DNA of 64,000 nucleotides from Massilia phosphatilytica (GTDB lineage Bacteria > Pseudomonadota > Gammaproteobacteria > Burkholderiales > Burkholderiaceae_D). The stretch spans positions 23,125-87,124 of the forward strand of contig NZ_PUIP01000024.1 of assembly GCF_002968015.1 (NCBI RefSeq), written 5' to 3'. The notes below the pieces were generated by a model. That model had not been told where the DNA came from. It searched no databases and saw only the letters and a program-made list of their open reading frames with translations. The translations under genes and the position numbers were made by a program. This document shows positions 25,993-34,510 of the stretch, piece by piece (positions within the stretch are counted from its first letter, which is position 1; each line of letters opens with the position of its first letter).

Positions 25993-26487
25993 ATGGACAA
26001 GATGAATTCACTCGACAAATACGACTGCGCGATTCTGGCGGCGCTGCAGGCGGATGCCACCCTGTCGATTTCCGGCCTGAGCGAAAAGGTCGGGCTCTCC
26101 AGCACCCCGTGCTGGAAACGCGTCAAACGCCTGGAAGAAGAGGGATACATCGAGAGCCGGGTCAGCATCGTCAACCGGCACAAGGTCGGCCTGCCCGTGA
26201 CGGTGTTCGTCAGCGTGCGCACCAACGAGCACGACGAAAAATGGCTGGAGCGCTTCGCCTCCGCCGTCGTCGCGCTGCCGGAAGTCCTGGAATTCCACCG
26301 CATGAGCGGCGACGTCGACTACCTGCTCAAGGTCGTCACGACCGACATCGACGGCTACGACCGCTTCTACAAAAAACTGATCCGCACCGCGCAACTGTCG
26401 GGCGTCTCCTCCGCGTTCTCGATGGAGCAGATCAAGTGCACCACCGCGCTGCCGCTGGAGCTGATCTCGCACGGGCTGCCCGCCTGA
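25993..26487 (+). CDS. Lrp/AsnC family regulator, DecR-like
   Basis: 164 aa from ATG 25993 (MDKMNSLDKYD); ATG 26002 is possible too. The N-terminal winged helix holds LSEKVGLSSTPCWKRVKRLEEEGYI, whose TPCWKR is typical of the DecR/YbaO group. The C-terminal RAM ligand domain starts near residue 70 and holds MSGDVDYLLKVVTTDIDGYD. DecR in enterobacteria senses cysteine and controls cysteine detoxification. Divergence from a cysteine desulfurase fits the same logic here, which is inference. Confidence 0.88.
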   Translation: MDKMNSLDKYDCAILAALQADATLSISGLSEKVGLSSTPCWKRVKRLEEEGYIESRVSIVNRHKVGLPVTVFVSVRTNEHDEKWLERFASAVVALPEVLEFHRMSGDVDYLLKVVTTDIDGYDRFYKKLIRTAQLSGVSSAFSMEQIKCTTALPLELISHGLPA

Positions 26488-26553
26488 CTGTTTGCACGCC
26501 CGCGCGATCATGCGATGATGCGGCCGTTGATTAACACAACGGAGACAAACGGA

Positions 26554-27687
26554 ATGGCATCAACCATCAAAACCGTGGCGCTGGCGGCGATCCTGCTGGC
26601 GACCGGGACGGCCGCGCTCGCCCAGGACCAGGTCGTGCGCATCGGCGTGAGCGGCCCGCTGTCGGGTTCCAACGCCTTCGCCGGCAAGGACGACGAGAAC
26701 GGCGTGCGCCTCGCGGTCGAAGAACTCAACGCGCAAAAACTGAAAGTGGGCGGCAAGACGCTCAAGTTCGAACTGCTGTCCGAGGACGACCAGGGCGACC
26801 CGAAAGCCGGCGTGAGCGTCGCGCAGAAGTTCGCCGACGCCGGCGTCAAGTTCGTGCTCGGCCCGTACAACTCGGGCGTGGCGATCCCCGCGTCGCGCGT
26901 CTACAACGATGCCGGCATCCTGATGTCGACCGTCGGTACGAGCCCCAAGATCACCCAGGCGCGCTACCCGAACGTGTTCCGCATCGTCGCCAGCGATGCG
27001 CAGGTAGGCAGCTCGATGGCCTCGTACGCCGCGAAGGAATTAAAGATCAAGACGGTCGGCGTGATCGACGACCGCACCGCGTTCGGCCAGGGCATCGCCG
27101 ACGAATTCGCGAAGCAGGCGCGCGCATCCGGCGTGACCGTCGTCGGCCGCGAATTCACCAACGACAAGGCCAGCGACTTTGCCGCCATCCTCACCGCGTT
27201 CCGCGCGAAGAAAGTGGACGCCATCTTCTTCGGCGGCTACGCGCCGCAGGGCGCCCCGATGGCGCGCCAGATGAAGCAGCTGGGCATGGCGAGCGTGCGC
27301 CTGCTGGGCGGCGACACACTGTGCAGCCCGGAGATGGCCAAGCTGGGCGGCGACGCCGTCGGCGAGAACGTGATGTGCGCGCAGGCCGGCGCAACGCTCG
27401 ACAAGCAGGCCAATGGTCCCGCGTTCAAGGCGCGTTACAAGCAGCGCTTCCAGCGCGACCCGGACGTGTACGCGCCCGCGTTCTACGACCAGACGATGTT
27501 CATCGCGAAGGCCATGCAGGCCGCGAACACGACGGACGCCGCGGCCGTCGGCAAGCAGCTGCACACGATGAGCTACCAGGGCGTGGCCGGGACGTACGGC
27601 TACGATGCGAGCGGCAACCTGAAGAAATCGGCCGTCACCGTCCTGACGTTCAAGGGCGGGCAATTGGCGCCCCTGGCCAATTATTAA
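26554..27687 (+). CDS. branched-chain amino-acid-type ABC transporter binding protein (LivK-like)
   Basis: 377 aa. A GGAGA about 12 bases upstream and a signal peptide (MASTIKTVALAAILLATGTAALA) support ATG 26554. The mature protein begins QDQVVRIGVSGPLSGSNAF and follows the type I periplasmic binding fold (Peripla_BP_6), with VLGPYNSGVAIPASRVY near 110 and FGGYAPQGAPMARQMKQLG near 235. No permease or ATPase genes lie nearby, so it is an orphan binding protein that must share components encoded elsewhere. The ligand may be an amino acid, amide or short peptide. Confidence 0.9.
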   Translation: MASTIKTVALAAILLATGTAALAQDQVVRIGVSGPLSGSNAFAGKDDENGVRLAVEELNAQKLKVGGKTLKFELLSEDDQGDPKAGVSVAQKFADAGVKFVLGPYNSGVAIPASRVYNDAGILMSTVGTSPKITQARYPNVFRIVASDAQVGSSMASYAAKELKIKTVGVIDDRTAFGQGIADEFAKQARASGVTVVGREFTNDKASDFAAILTAFRAKKVDAIFFGGYAPQGAPMARQMKQLGMASVRLLGGDTLCSPEMAKLGGDAVGENVMCAQAGATLDKQANGPAFKARYKQRFQRDPDVYAPAFYDQTMFIAKAMQAANTTDAAAVGKQLHTMSYQGVAGTYGYDASGNLKKSAVTVLTFKGGQLAPLANY

Positions 27688-27695
27688 ATCCCGTC

Positions 27696-27718
27696 GGGTG
27701 GGCACCCCGTGCCCACCC
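27696..27718. repeat. second GGGTGGGCA/TGCCCACCC palindrome
   Basis: Perfect 9-bp arms with a 5-base loop in the gap between the LivK-like and DUF885 genes. The arms are identical to those at 5656-5679. There is no strong T-run, so transcription read-through into the DUF885 gene is possible. Confidence 0.6.
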
Positions 27719-27747
27719 AACCGGCTTTTACACTCCTTAAAATCACT

Positions 27748-29556
27748 ATGAAACAGACCCTTACCCTGGGCACCATCGCCGCCGCTTGCCTCATCGCCTG
27801 CGCGCCGGCCCTCGCCGCCGACACCGCGGCCAAGCCCACCGCCGGCGCCACGAGCGCCGCCGCCGAATCGAAACAGCTGAACAAACTGGCCGACGAATAC
27901 TGGGATGCGCAGGCGCGCTTCGACCCCGTCTCTGCCGGCGAGAGCGGCGACAACCGCTTCCCCGACCAGATCGGCATGTCGATCGCACCGAAGAACCGCG
28001 CGCACCAGTTCTCGCTGTACAAGGGCTACCTGACGCGCCTGCACGCGATCCGCCGCGACGGCCTCGCGCAGCGCGACCAGACGACCTACGACATCCTCGA
28101 CTACGAACTGAAAATCGCGCTGCGCTTCGAGCCGTTCCCCGAGCACCTGCTGCCGCTGAACCAGATGGACGCCCTGCCCGTCACGCTCGCGAACTACAGC
28201 AGCGGCCAGCAGGCGCAATCGCTGGTCACCGTGAAGGATTACCAGGCCTACCTGAGCCGCCTGAACCAGCTGGGCCCGTGGATCGACCAGGCCCTCGCCA
28301 ACATGCGCGAAGGGATGAAGCGCGGCATCGTGCAGCCGAAAGCCATCATGGAAGCCGCCCTGCCCCAGTTCAAGCAACTGGTGGCCGCGAAGGCCGAGGA
28401 CAGCATCTACTACACGCCCGTGAAGAACTTCCCGGCGGGCTTTTCGGATGCCGATAAAAAGAAACTCACGGCCAGCTACCGCAGCACCATCGATGCGAAA
28501 CTGAACCCGGCCTTGAAACGCCTGGCCGACTTCATCGAACACGACTACCTGCCGGCCTGCCGCACGAGCACCGGCTGGAACGCGCTGCCGCAGGGGATGG
28601 ACTGGTACCTCGCACGCGTGGCGAGCCAGACGACGACCGACCTGCAGCCGGAACAGATCCACCAGATCGGCTTGAAGGAAGTCGCGCGCATCCAGGGCGA
28701 GTTCGCGCGCATCGGTCCGAAGATGGGCTACAACGGCCCGGCCGCCGGCCTGCCGGTGTGGGTGTCGGAGCAGGCGAAGTACAAGCCGTTCAAGACCGAG
28801 GGCGAGATCATCGACGTCTACCGCCACCTGAACACACAGCTGCAGGCCAAGCTGCCGGCGCTGTTCTCGCTGCGTCCGAAGACGCCGCTCGACCTGCGCC
28901 TGGAACCGGAACTGTCGCGCGCGACGGCGTCCGACCACTACACGCCGCCGGCCGTGGACGGCTCGCGTCCGGGCGTGTTCTGGTCCGTCGTGAACGACCC
29001 GAAGCAATACGGCACCACGGGCATGGTCACGCTGTTCCTGCACGAAGGCCAGCCGGGCCACCACTTCCATATCGCGCTGATGCAGGAGCTGGGCCTGCCG
29101 AACTTCCGCAAGTTCGGCGGCAACAACGCGTTCACGGAAGGCTGGGCGCTGTATGCCGAGACGCTGGGCAAGGAGATGGGCCTGTTCGACAAGCCCGAGG
29201 ATTACTTCGGCCACCTGAACGACGAAATGCTGCGCGCCGTGCGCCTCGTCGTCGACACAGGCATGCACGCGAAGGGCTGGACGCGCGAGCAGTCGATCCA
29301 GTACATGCGCGAGACGCTGGGCTACACGGAAGCGGATGCGCGCAATGCGACCGAACGCTACATGGCATGGCCGGCGCAGGCGCTGGGCTACAAGATCGGC
29401 GCGCTGAAGATCCAGGAACTGCGCGCCCGCGCGGAGAAAGAACTCGGCCCGAAGTTCAGCCTGCCCAAGTTCCACGAGATCGTGCTGGGCGAAGGCACGC
29501 TGCCGCTGGCACTGCTGGAGAAGAAGGTGGATCGCTGGATCGCGGAATCGAAATAA
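27748..29556 (+). CDS. DUF885 family putative metallopeptidase, exported
   Basis: 602 aa with a signal peptide (MKQTLTLGTIAAACLIACAPALA, with a possible lipobox LIAC). The DUF885 signature LHEGQPGHHFH is at about 431-441, the presumed zinc site, with a downstream Glu in FTEGWALYAE. Length and layout fit the family, whose members are periplasmic or secreted peptidase-like proteins; substrate specificity is unknown. ATG 27748 lies 60 bases after the LivK-like gene, and a strong terminator follows immediately. Confidence 0.88.
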   Translation: MKQTLTLGTIAAACLIACAPALAADTAAKPTAGATSAAAESKQLNKLADEYWDAQARFDPVSAGESGDNRFPDQIGMSIAPKNRAHQFSLYKGYLTRLHAIRRDGLAQRDQTTYDILDYELKIALRFEPFPEHLLPLNQMDALPVTLANYSSGQQAQSLVTVKDYQAYLSRLNQLGPWIDQALANMREGMKRGIVQPKAIMEAALPQFKQLVAAKAEDSIYYTPVKNFPAGFSDADKKKLTASYRSTIDAKLNPALKRLADFIEHDYLPACRTSTGWNALPQGMDWYLARVASQTTTDLQPEQIHQIGLKEVARIQGEFARIGPKMGYNGPAAGLPVWVSEQAKYKPFKTEGEIIDVYRHLNTQLQAKLPALFSLRPKTPLDLRLEPELSRATASDHYTPPAVDGSRPGVFWSVVNDPKQYGTTGMVTLFLHEGQPGHHFHIALMQELGLPNFRKFGGNNAFTEGWALYAETLGKEMGLFDKPEDYFGHLNDEMLRAVRLVVDTGMHAKGWTREQSIQYMRETLGYTEADARNATERYMAWPAQALGYKIGALKIQELRARAEKELGPKFSLPKFHEIVLGEGTLPLALLEKKVDRWIAESK

Positions 29557-29557
29557 G

Positions 29558-29588
29558 AAAAAACCGGGGCGTGCCCCGGTTTTTTTTC
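29558..29588. terminator. bidirectional rho-independent terminator
   Basis: The stem ACCGGGGC/GCCCCGGT with a 2-base loop (29563-29580) is flanked by A-rich and T-rich runs on both sides (T8 on plus, T6 on minus). It serves the convergent DUF885 and S41 genes. Confidence 0.9.
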
Positions 29589-29590
29589 GC

Positions 29591-31066
29591 TCAGCGCCGC
29601 TGCCGCGCCAGGTCGTCCTCCACGACCTTCCGCAACACGTCGACCGACCACACGGGATCGTTCACGTGGATCGCCGGCAGGTAACCCTGTCCGTTGGCGC
29701 GCGGCCGGTTCACGTACATCTTGTTCGGAATGGTGACGAGGGCCAGGCCGGACGCGACCTTTTGCCACCGCACGTCCATGTAGGTGGAGTCGGAGCTGCT
29801 GGGCGCGCCGATCAGCTTCGTGTTCGGGAAGCGCGTGAACGTGTCGACGGCATCGAGGCACGCGCTGGCGCACTGGCCGGGCACGATGACGTACACGGGC
29901 CGGGTGAACGCCGGCGGGTCCGTCGGCAGGTCGGCATCCGGTGCACCCGGCGTGCCGTCCTTCTCGACGTACCAGGTATCCCCACGTGCCAGCGCCGCAT
30001 GCAGGCCGGCGCTCTTCACCTTCGCCCAGTCCAGGCTTTCCACCTGGCCTTCCCGCGTGAACTGCTCGACCAGGCTGGCGAGATAGTCCGCATTGCCCTG
30101 CGACGCGCGCCACCATACCTCGGTCTGCGCGGACCACGCGGCGAGACGCCGCTGCACGCGGTCCTTGCCCCACAGCGCCTCGGCGAAGGCGCGGCTCCAG
30201 ACCGACGAGCCGCCCTGGTTCTGGCGCAGGTCGATGACGACGGCATCGGCGTCGAGGAAGCGCTGGCGCCCGGTCTCGACGTCGCGCGCCATCGTGCGGT
30301 AGGCGTCGCGCTGCTTGTCGTCGGGCATGAACGTCGGCATCGCGGCCCAGAACAGGCCCTTGCGCGGCTCCGTCAGGCCGACGTCCAGCGTCTTGCCGTT
30401 ATAGCTCTCGGCCAGCCACCGGTCCATCCGTTCGCTCTTCGGCTGCCATGCGAGATCCTGCTCGACGGTCTTGCCGCCCAATGCGAACTTGCAGCGCCGC
30501 GGCACGGCGACGAACGGGTTGCCGTAGTCGACGAAGACCTTGCGCGCCCGCGACCACCAGTGGCCCGGCTCATTCACGTGGCCGTCGAACGCGAACACGT
30601 TCTGCCGGATCAGGTCTTCCATCGGCTTGCCGTCGCAGGACTCGACGCGCGCATCGGCGGGCGGGCCGCCGTCTTCGGCCGCGACGACGTACAAGCCGGT
30701 GCCGCGCCACGTGGTGACGAATCCGGGCCAGCGTACGGCCGGCAGCAGCGCCGGGTCGAGGTCCGCGTGCAGGCCCGCGTGCCCGTCGCCGATCGTGACG
30801 TTGAAGCGCTGGAGCGCGGCGCGGTAGCCGGCGGCGCTGTCCACCCGCGCCGCCAGGGCCAGGCCCTGCCGGCGCGCGTCCTCGAGATTCGCACGGAAGC
30901 GCGGATTGGCCGGGTCATGCGCGCCGGGATGATTGGCGAGCGTGATCCGGACAGCGTCCTCGATGTCCTGGACGGCGGCCTGCCGCCATGCCTCCGGCGT
31001 CTGCGGCGTGCCGGCGTGCGCGTGCGCGGCAGCGGCCAGGACAAGGGCGGCGGCCGCGGTCCTCAA
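29591..31066 (-). CDS. S41-family (tail-specific/IRBP-like) protease, exported
   Basis: 491 aa. Translation begins at a TTG (31066) that overlaps the upstream stop as TTGA; the signal peptide starts directly there (RTAAAALVLAAAAHAHAG) and no ATG or GTG fits. The C-terminal half holds the S41 core: ADAVVIDLRQNQGGSS near 280 and PGQCASACLDAVDTF near 400, where the Ser of the CASAC segment is the likely nucleophile. No PDZ is evident. It is coupled to the cytochrome-dehydrogenase gene. Probable periplasmic peptidase; the substrate is unknown. Confidence 0.82.
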   Translation of the reverse strand: MRTAAAALVLAAAAHAHAGTPQTPEAWRQAAVQDIEDAVRITLANHPGAHDPANPRFRANLEDARRQGLALAARVDSAAGYRAALQRFNVTIGDGHAGLHADLDPALLPAVRWPGFVTTWRGTGLYVVAAEDGGPPADARVESCDGKPMEDLIRQNVFAFDGHVNEPGHWWSRARKVFVDYGNPFVAVPRRCKFALGGKTVEQDLAWQPKSERMDRWLAESYNGKTLDVGLTEPRKGLFWAAMPTFMPDDKQRDAYRTMARDVETGRQRFLDADAVVIDLRQNQGGSSVWSRAFAEALWGKDRVQRRLAAWSAQTEVWWRASQGNADYLASLVEQFTREGQVESLDWAKVKSAGLHAALARGDTWYVEKDGTPGAPDADLPTDPPAFTRPVYVIVPGQCASACLDAVDTFTRFPNTKLIGAPSSSDSTYMDVRWQKVASGLALVTIPNKMYVNRPRANGQGYLPAIHVNDPVWSVDVLRKVVEDDLARQRR

Positions 31067-32742
31067 GGCTTATCCGTCGGCACGATCCGCCACACGACGC
31101 CGCCGCCATCGTCCACGACGAGCAGCGCGCCATCCGCCGCGACTGTCACGGCGGCGGGACGGCCCCACACGTCGCGATCGGACAGCACCATGCCGGTCAT
31201 GAAGTCCTGGTACTGGCCGGTCGGCGCGCCGTTCTTCATCATCACGCGCACGACCTTGTAGCCAGTGCGGATGCCGCGGTTCCATGAGCCGTGCAGCGCG
31301 AGGAAGATGTCGCCGTCGTACTCTTTCGGGAACGCGTGCTGCGCGCCCGCCGGGGCGTGGTACACGGTCATGCCCAGCGGCGCGGAGTGCGCCTGGATCA
31401 GCGTGTCGGGCACGATGACCTTGTCCTTCAGGTCCGGGCGGATGTCTTTCAGGCGCGGGTCTTCGTGCGCGCCCAGGTAGTACCACGGCCAGCCATAGAA
31501 GCCGCCGCGTTTTACGCGCGTGACGTAGTCCGGCGGCAGGTTGTCGCCCAGTTCGTCGCGCTCGTTGACGCTGCAATACAGGTCGCCCGTGTCCGGATGC
31601 ACGAACATGCCCACGCAGTTGCGCAGGCCGTTCGCGTAGTTGCGGCGGTTCTTGCCGTCCGGGTCGAACGCGAGCACGGTGGCGCGGTCGGTCTCCGCAC
31701 CCCACGTGCCGCCCAGGCCGTGCGCCGATTCCCATTGCGCGAGCGGCTGCGGCGGCTTGGCGCCGATGCCTTCGGCGACGTTGGTGGCCGAGCCGACCGA
31801 GACGAACAAGGTTTTGCCGTCCTGCGAAAACGCGAGCGAGCGCGTGATGTGATTGCCCAGGCCGTCGACGATCTTGTCGACGATCGTCTCCGGCTTGTCC
31901 TTCGCCTTCAGGTCGCCCGTCGCGTACGGGAAGCGGACGATCGAATTCGCATTGGCCACGTACAGGTATTTCGGATTCGCGGCCGGCCACAGCGCGAGGC
32001 CGTATGGGCGCGACAGGCCCGTTGCGAACACGCTGTCCTTCCCCACCGCGGCGCCGTCGCCGGACAGGCGCAGGACGCGGACTTCGCCCTTGCCCGAATC
32101 GGCCAGGAGGATGTCGCCGTTCGGCGCGCGCAGCGCATAGCGCGCCTTGCCGGTGTCGGCCAGCATGCTGACCTTGAAGCCTTTCGGCACGGCCGGCATG
32201 GCGCCATCCGGACGCTTCGCAAGCTTGGGACCGTTACCTGCGCTCTCGCTGGCAAACGGCGCGACGAGTTGATCGACGGTGACGTGGTGCACGTCGCCCG
32301 GCTTGTCGTCGGTCCAGGCGCCGGCGCGCGCGCCCGTCGCGGCGGCGGCTTTCGGTGCAGCGGTCTTGCCGCTTTGGGTGGCCAGGTAATCGATCACGGC
32401 GGCGCGCGCCTTCGCATCCACGATCCCGATCGGCATCGCGGTCCCCGGCACGTCCTTCGCCGGGTCGCGCAGGAAAACGTCGAGCTCCGCGTGCGTCCAC
32501 GTCTTGCCGGCGGCACCGGCTTTGGACAGCGCGTCCGTGTAGTTGTAGCCCGGCGCCGTACCGGCCTTGCGGCCCACGACGTTGAACAGCGGCGGACCCG
32601 CGCGCGCGACCATGCCGGCGTCGGCCGTGTGGCAGCTGGCGCAGTTCTGTTCGAAATAGGTCTGGCCGGCGGTCGGTGCGGCCGATGCCGTTCCCGCCAG
32701 CGCCAGCGCACCCGCCAGCGCGGCGGCGTTCTTGTAATTCAT
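31063..32742 (-). CDS. cytochrome c-fused PQQ-type sugar dehydrogenase (sorbosone dehydrogenase-like)
   Basis: 559 aa with a signal peptide (MNYKNAAALAGALALAGTASA). Residues 25-125 are a class I cytochrome c with heme site CASCH (34-38) and probable Met ligand M103 (GTAMPIG). Residues 180-559 form a six-bladed beta-propeller of the soluble-glucose/sorbosone dehydrogenase type, with TGLSRPYGLALWP, GLRNCVGMFVHPDTGDLY and FLALHGSWNRG. The fusion lets electrons pass from the sugar via PQQ to heme and on to the respiratory chain in the periplasm. Homologues without proven activity are common, so the substrate is open. It is coupled to the S41 gene downstream. Confidence 0.88.
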   Translation of the reverse strand: MNYKNAAALAGALALAGTASAAPTAGQTYFEQNCASCHTADAGMVARAGPPLFNVVGRKAGTAPGYNYTDALSKAGAAGKTWTHAELDVFLRDPAKDVPGTAMPIGIVDAKARAAVIDYLATQSGKTAAPKAAAATGARAGAWTDDKPGDVHHVTVDQLVAPFASESAGNGPKLAKRPDGAMPAVPKGFKVSMLADTGKARYALRAPNGDILLADSGKGEVRVLRLSGDGAAVGKDSVFATGLSRPYGLALWPAANPKYLYVANANSIVRFPYATGDLKAKDKPETIVDKIVDGLGNHITRSLAFSQDGKTLFVSVGSATNVAEGIGAKPPQPLAQWESAHGLGGTWGAETDRATVLAFDPDGKNRRNYANGLRNCVGMFVHPDTGDLYCSVNERDELGDNLPPDYVTRVKRGGFYGWPWYYLGAHEDPRLKDIRPDLKDKVIVPDTLIQAHSAPLGMTVYHAPAGAQHAFPKEYDGDIFLALHGSWNRGIRTGYKVVRVMMKNGAPTGQYQDFMTGMVLSDRDVWGRPAAVTVAADGALLVVDDGGGVVWRIVPTDKP

Positions 32743-32761
32743 GTTTTCTCCCCCAGGTAAA

Positions 32762-34450
32762 TCAGTCGATCATGAAGACCGGATAACGGCGCCACTCCGG
32801 CTCGCGCCAGCGCGCGCAGCTGGCGAAGATGAAGTCCAGCACCGCGCCCTGGTCCCGCAGCAGGTCCGGATTGGCGGCCTTCCAGGCGCCGAACTGCGCG
32901 GCCAGTTCCGGCTCGGCGGCCAGCAGGCGCTCGGCCTCGTCTTCGAACACGTAGTCCGAATACGCTTCCTTCTTTTCCAGCACGCTGTTGAAGAAGCCCC
33001 AGCGGAAGAAGCTGTCGTGGGCCTGCGGTTCCAGCGTCTCGACGGCGTAGCGGGCCTGGTCCTGGTCCAGCGGGACGAGGTAGTCGCCGGCGCGGATCGT
33101 GACGGTCTCGCGCACGCGCTCCAGCTGCACGTCGTCGTGGAACATATGGCCTTCGTACGCCTGCGGGCGTGTCGTCAGGGCCGCGATGCGGTACGTGGAC
33201 ACCTCCTGCGTGCGCTCGGACTCCACGCGCTCCAGCTTGACGCCGTTCCAGCGCAGACGCTCGATCGCTTCGCGCCACTGCTGCGGCACGACATACGCCT
33301 TCGGTGCCGGCACGACGACGTCGGCCGGGAAGCGGTTGTAATGCGCGATGTCGCGTTCGTACGGCTCGTTGCGGTCGTAGTACAGGCGCTGGTAGTCGCC
33401 GAGGACGCTGGCCTTGTACCTGGCCGCATAGCCTTTAAAACGGAACGTGGACGGATTCGCTGCGTCCATCGCCCAGTGCACGGGCCATTCACGGCGCGTG
33501 CGGCCGGCCGCGCGCGTGGCGCGGCGCATCTGCACGATCCTGTCGCCGTTGGCGATGGTGAAGTCGAGCGCCGTCTCGACGAGCGCGCGCATCGAGTGAT
33601 AGCGGTCGGCGAACGGTTTCAGCATGTGCGTCTCGGGCATGAAGCCGATCGTGTCGTGCAGCGCCGCATAGCCCGTCGAGAAGCGCGCCGTCTCGAGGAA
33701 GTCGGCGATACCGTCATCGGGGCTGTCCTTGACCGGGTTCACGTACGGGCACATGGGCCAGCCGCGCTGGTCCATCTCCGCATACATCGCGGGCAGCATC
33801 GTATCGCGCAGGAACGTGCCAAGCTCTCCGCCCAGCTTGTCGGCCTGGGTCGGAATGAGGGTCATCGTGTAGCTGTAGTCGGCGCCGTTGGACGTGTGCG
33901 TGTCGACCATCACGTCCGGATCCCATTCCGTGAACAGCTTGTTGAACGTCTGCGCCGTCAGGGTGTCGCACTTGACGAAGTCGCGGTTCAGGTCGAGGTG
34001 GCGGCTGTTGCCGCGAAAGCCGAACGCTTCCGGCCCGTCCTGGTTCACGCGCGACGTATTGGCGCGGTTGAACGCGCCGTCCACGTTGTACAGCGGGACG
34101 AACAGGAACACGGTCTTGCCCAGCGCCGCGAGACGGTCCGGCTGCTGGCAAAAATCGCGCACGAGTGCCATGCACGCATCGACGCCTTCCGGTTCGCCCG
34201 GATGGATGCCGTTGTTGTTGAAGAAGACGGGACGGCCCGCGGCCTTGATCTGCGCGCGGTCGAACACGCCGTCGGCCGAGATCACGCCGGCGTGGATCGG
34301 CACGCCCGCGTCGGAGGTCCCGACCACGGAAAAGCGCAGCACCCGGGGATATTGGTGCGCGAGGTTGTCGTACCAGGCGATGCAATCGGACCAGGTCGTG
34401 GTCTGATTCTGGTTGCCCTTCTCGAAAGGCGTCTGCAATGCGTTGAGCAT
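32762..34450 (-). CDS. M14-family zinc carboxypeptidase
   Basis: 562 aa, without a signal peptide. Zinc ligands fit M14: H83 and E86 in GIHPGEPEG, and H185 in VDTHTSNG. LDLNRDF (R156) gives the substrate-binding Arg and GFMPETHMLKPF carries the likely catalytic Glu. About 250 extra C-terminal residues follow the catalytic domain, as in the long M14 proteins of related bacteria. It lies 19 bases upstream of the cytochrome-dehydrogenase gene on the same strand and may be co-transcribed with it. Likely acts on peptides or peptidoglycan fragments in the cytoplasm. Confidence 0.88.
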   Translation of the reverse strand: MLNALQTPFEKGNQNQTTTWSDCIAWYDNLAHQYPRVLRFSVVGTSDAGVPIHAGVISADGVFDRAQIKAAGRPVFFNNNGIHPGEPEGVDACMALVRDFCQQPDRLAALGKTVFLFVPLYNVDGAFNRANTSRVNQDGPEAFGFRGNSRHLDLNRDFVKCDTLTAQTFNKLFTEWDPDVMVDTHTSNGADYSYTMTLIPTQADKLGGELGTFLRDTMLPAMYAEMDQRGWPMCPYVNPVKDSPDDGIADFLETARFSTGYAALHDTIGFMPETHMLKPFADRYHSMRALVETALDFTIANGDRIVQMRRATRAAGRTRREWPVHWAMDAANPSTFRFKGYAARYKASVLGDYQRLYYDRNEPYERDIAHYNRFPADVVVPAPKAYVVPQQWREAIERLRWNGVKLERVESERTQEVSTYRIAALTTRPQAYEGHMFHDDVQLERVRETVTIRAGDYLVPLDQDQARYAVETLEPQAHDSFFRWGFFNSVLEKKEAYSDYVFEDEAERLLAAEPELAAQFGAWKAANPDLLRDQGAVLDFIFASCARWREPEWRRYPVFMID

Positions 34451-34510
34451 GGTGTGGTTTTGCTGGCGAATGGTAGATCGAGGTCGCTAATGTACCTCAG
34501 ATGCCACCAT

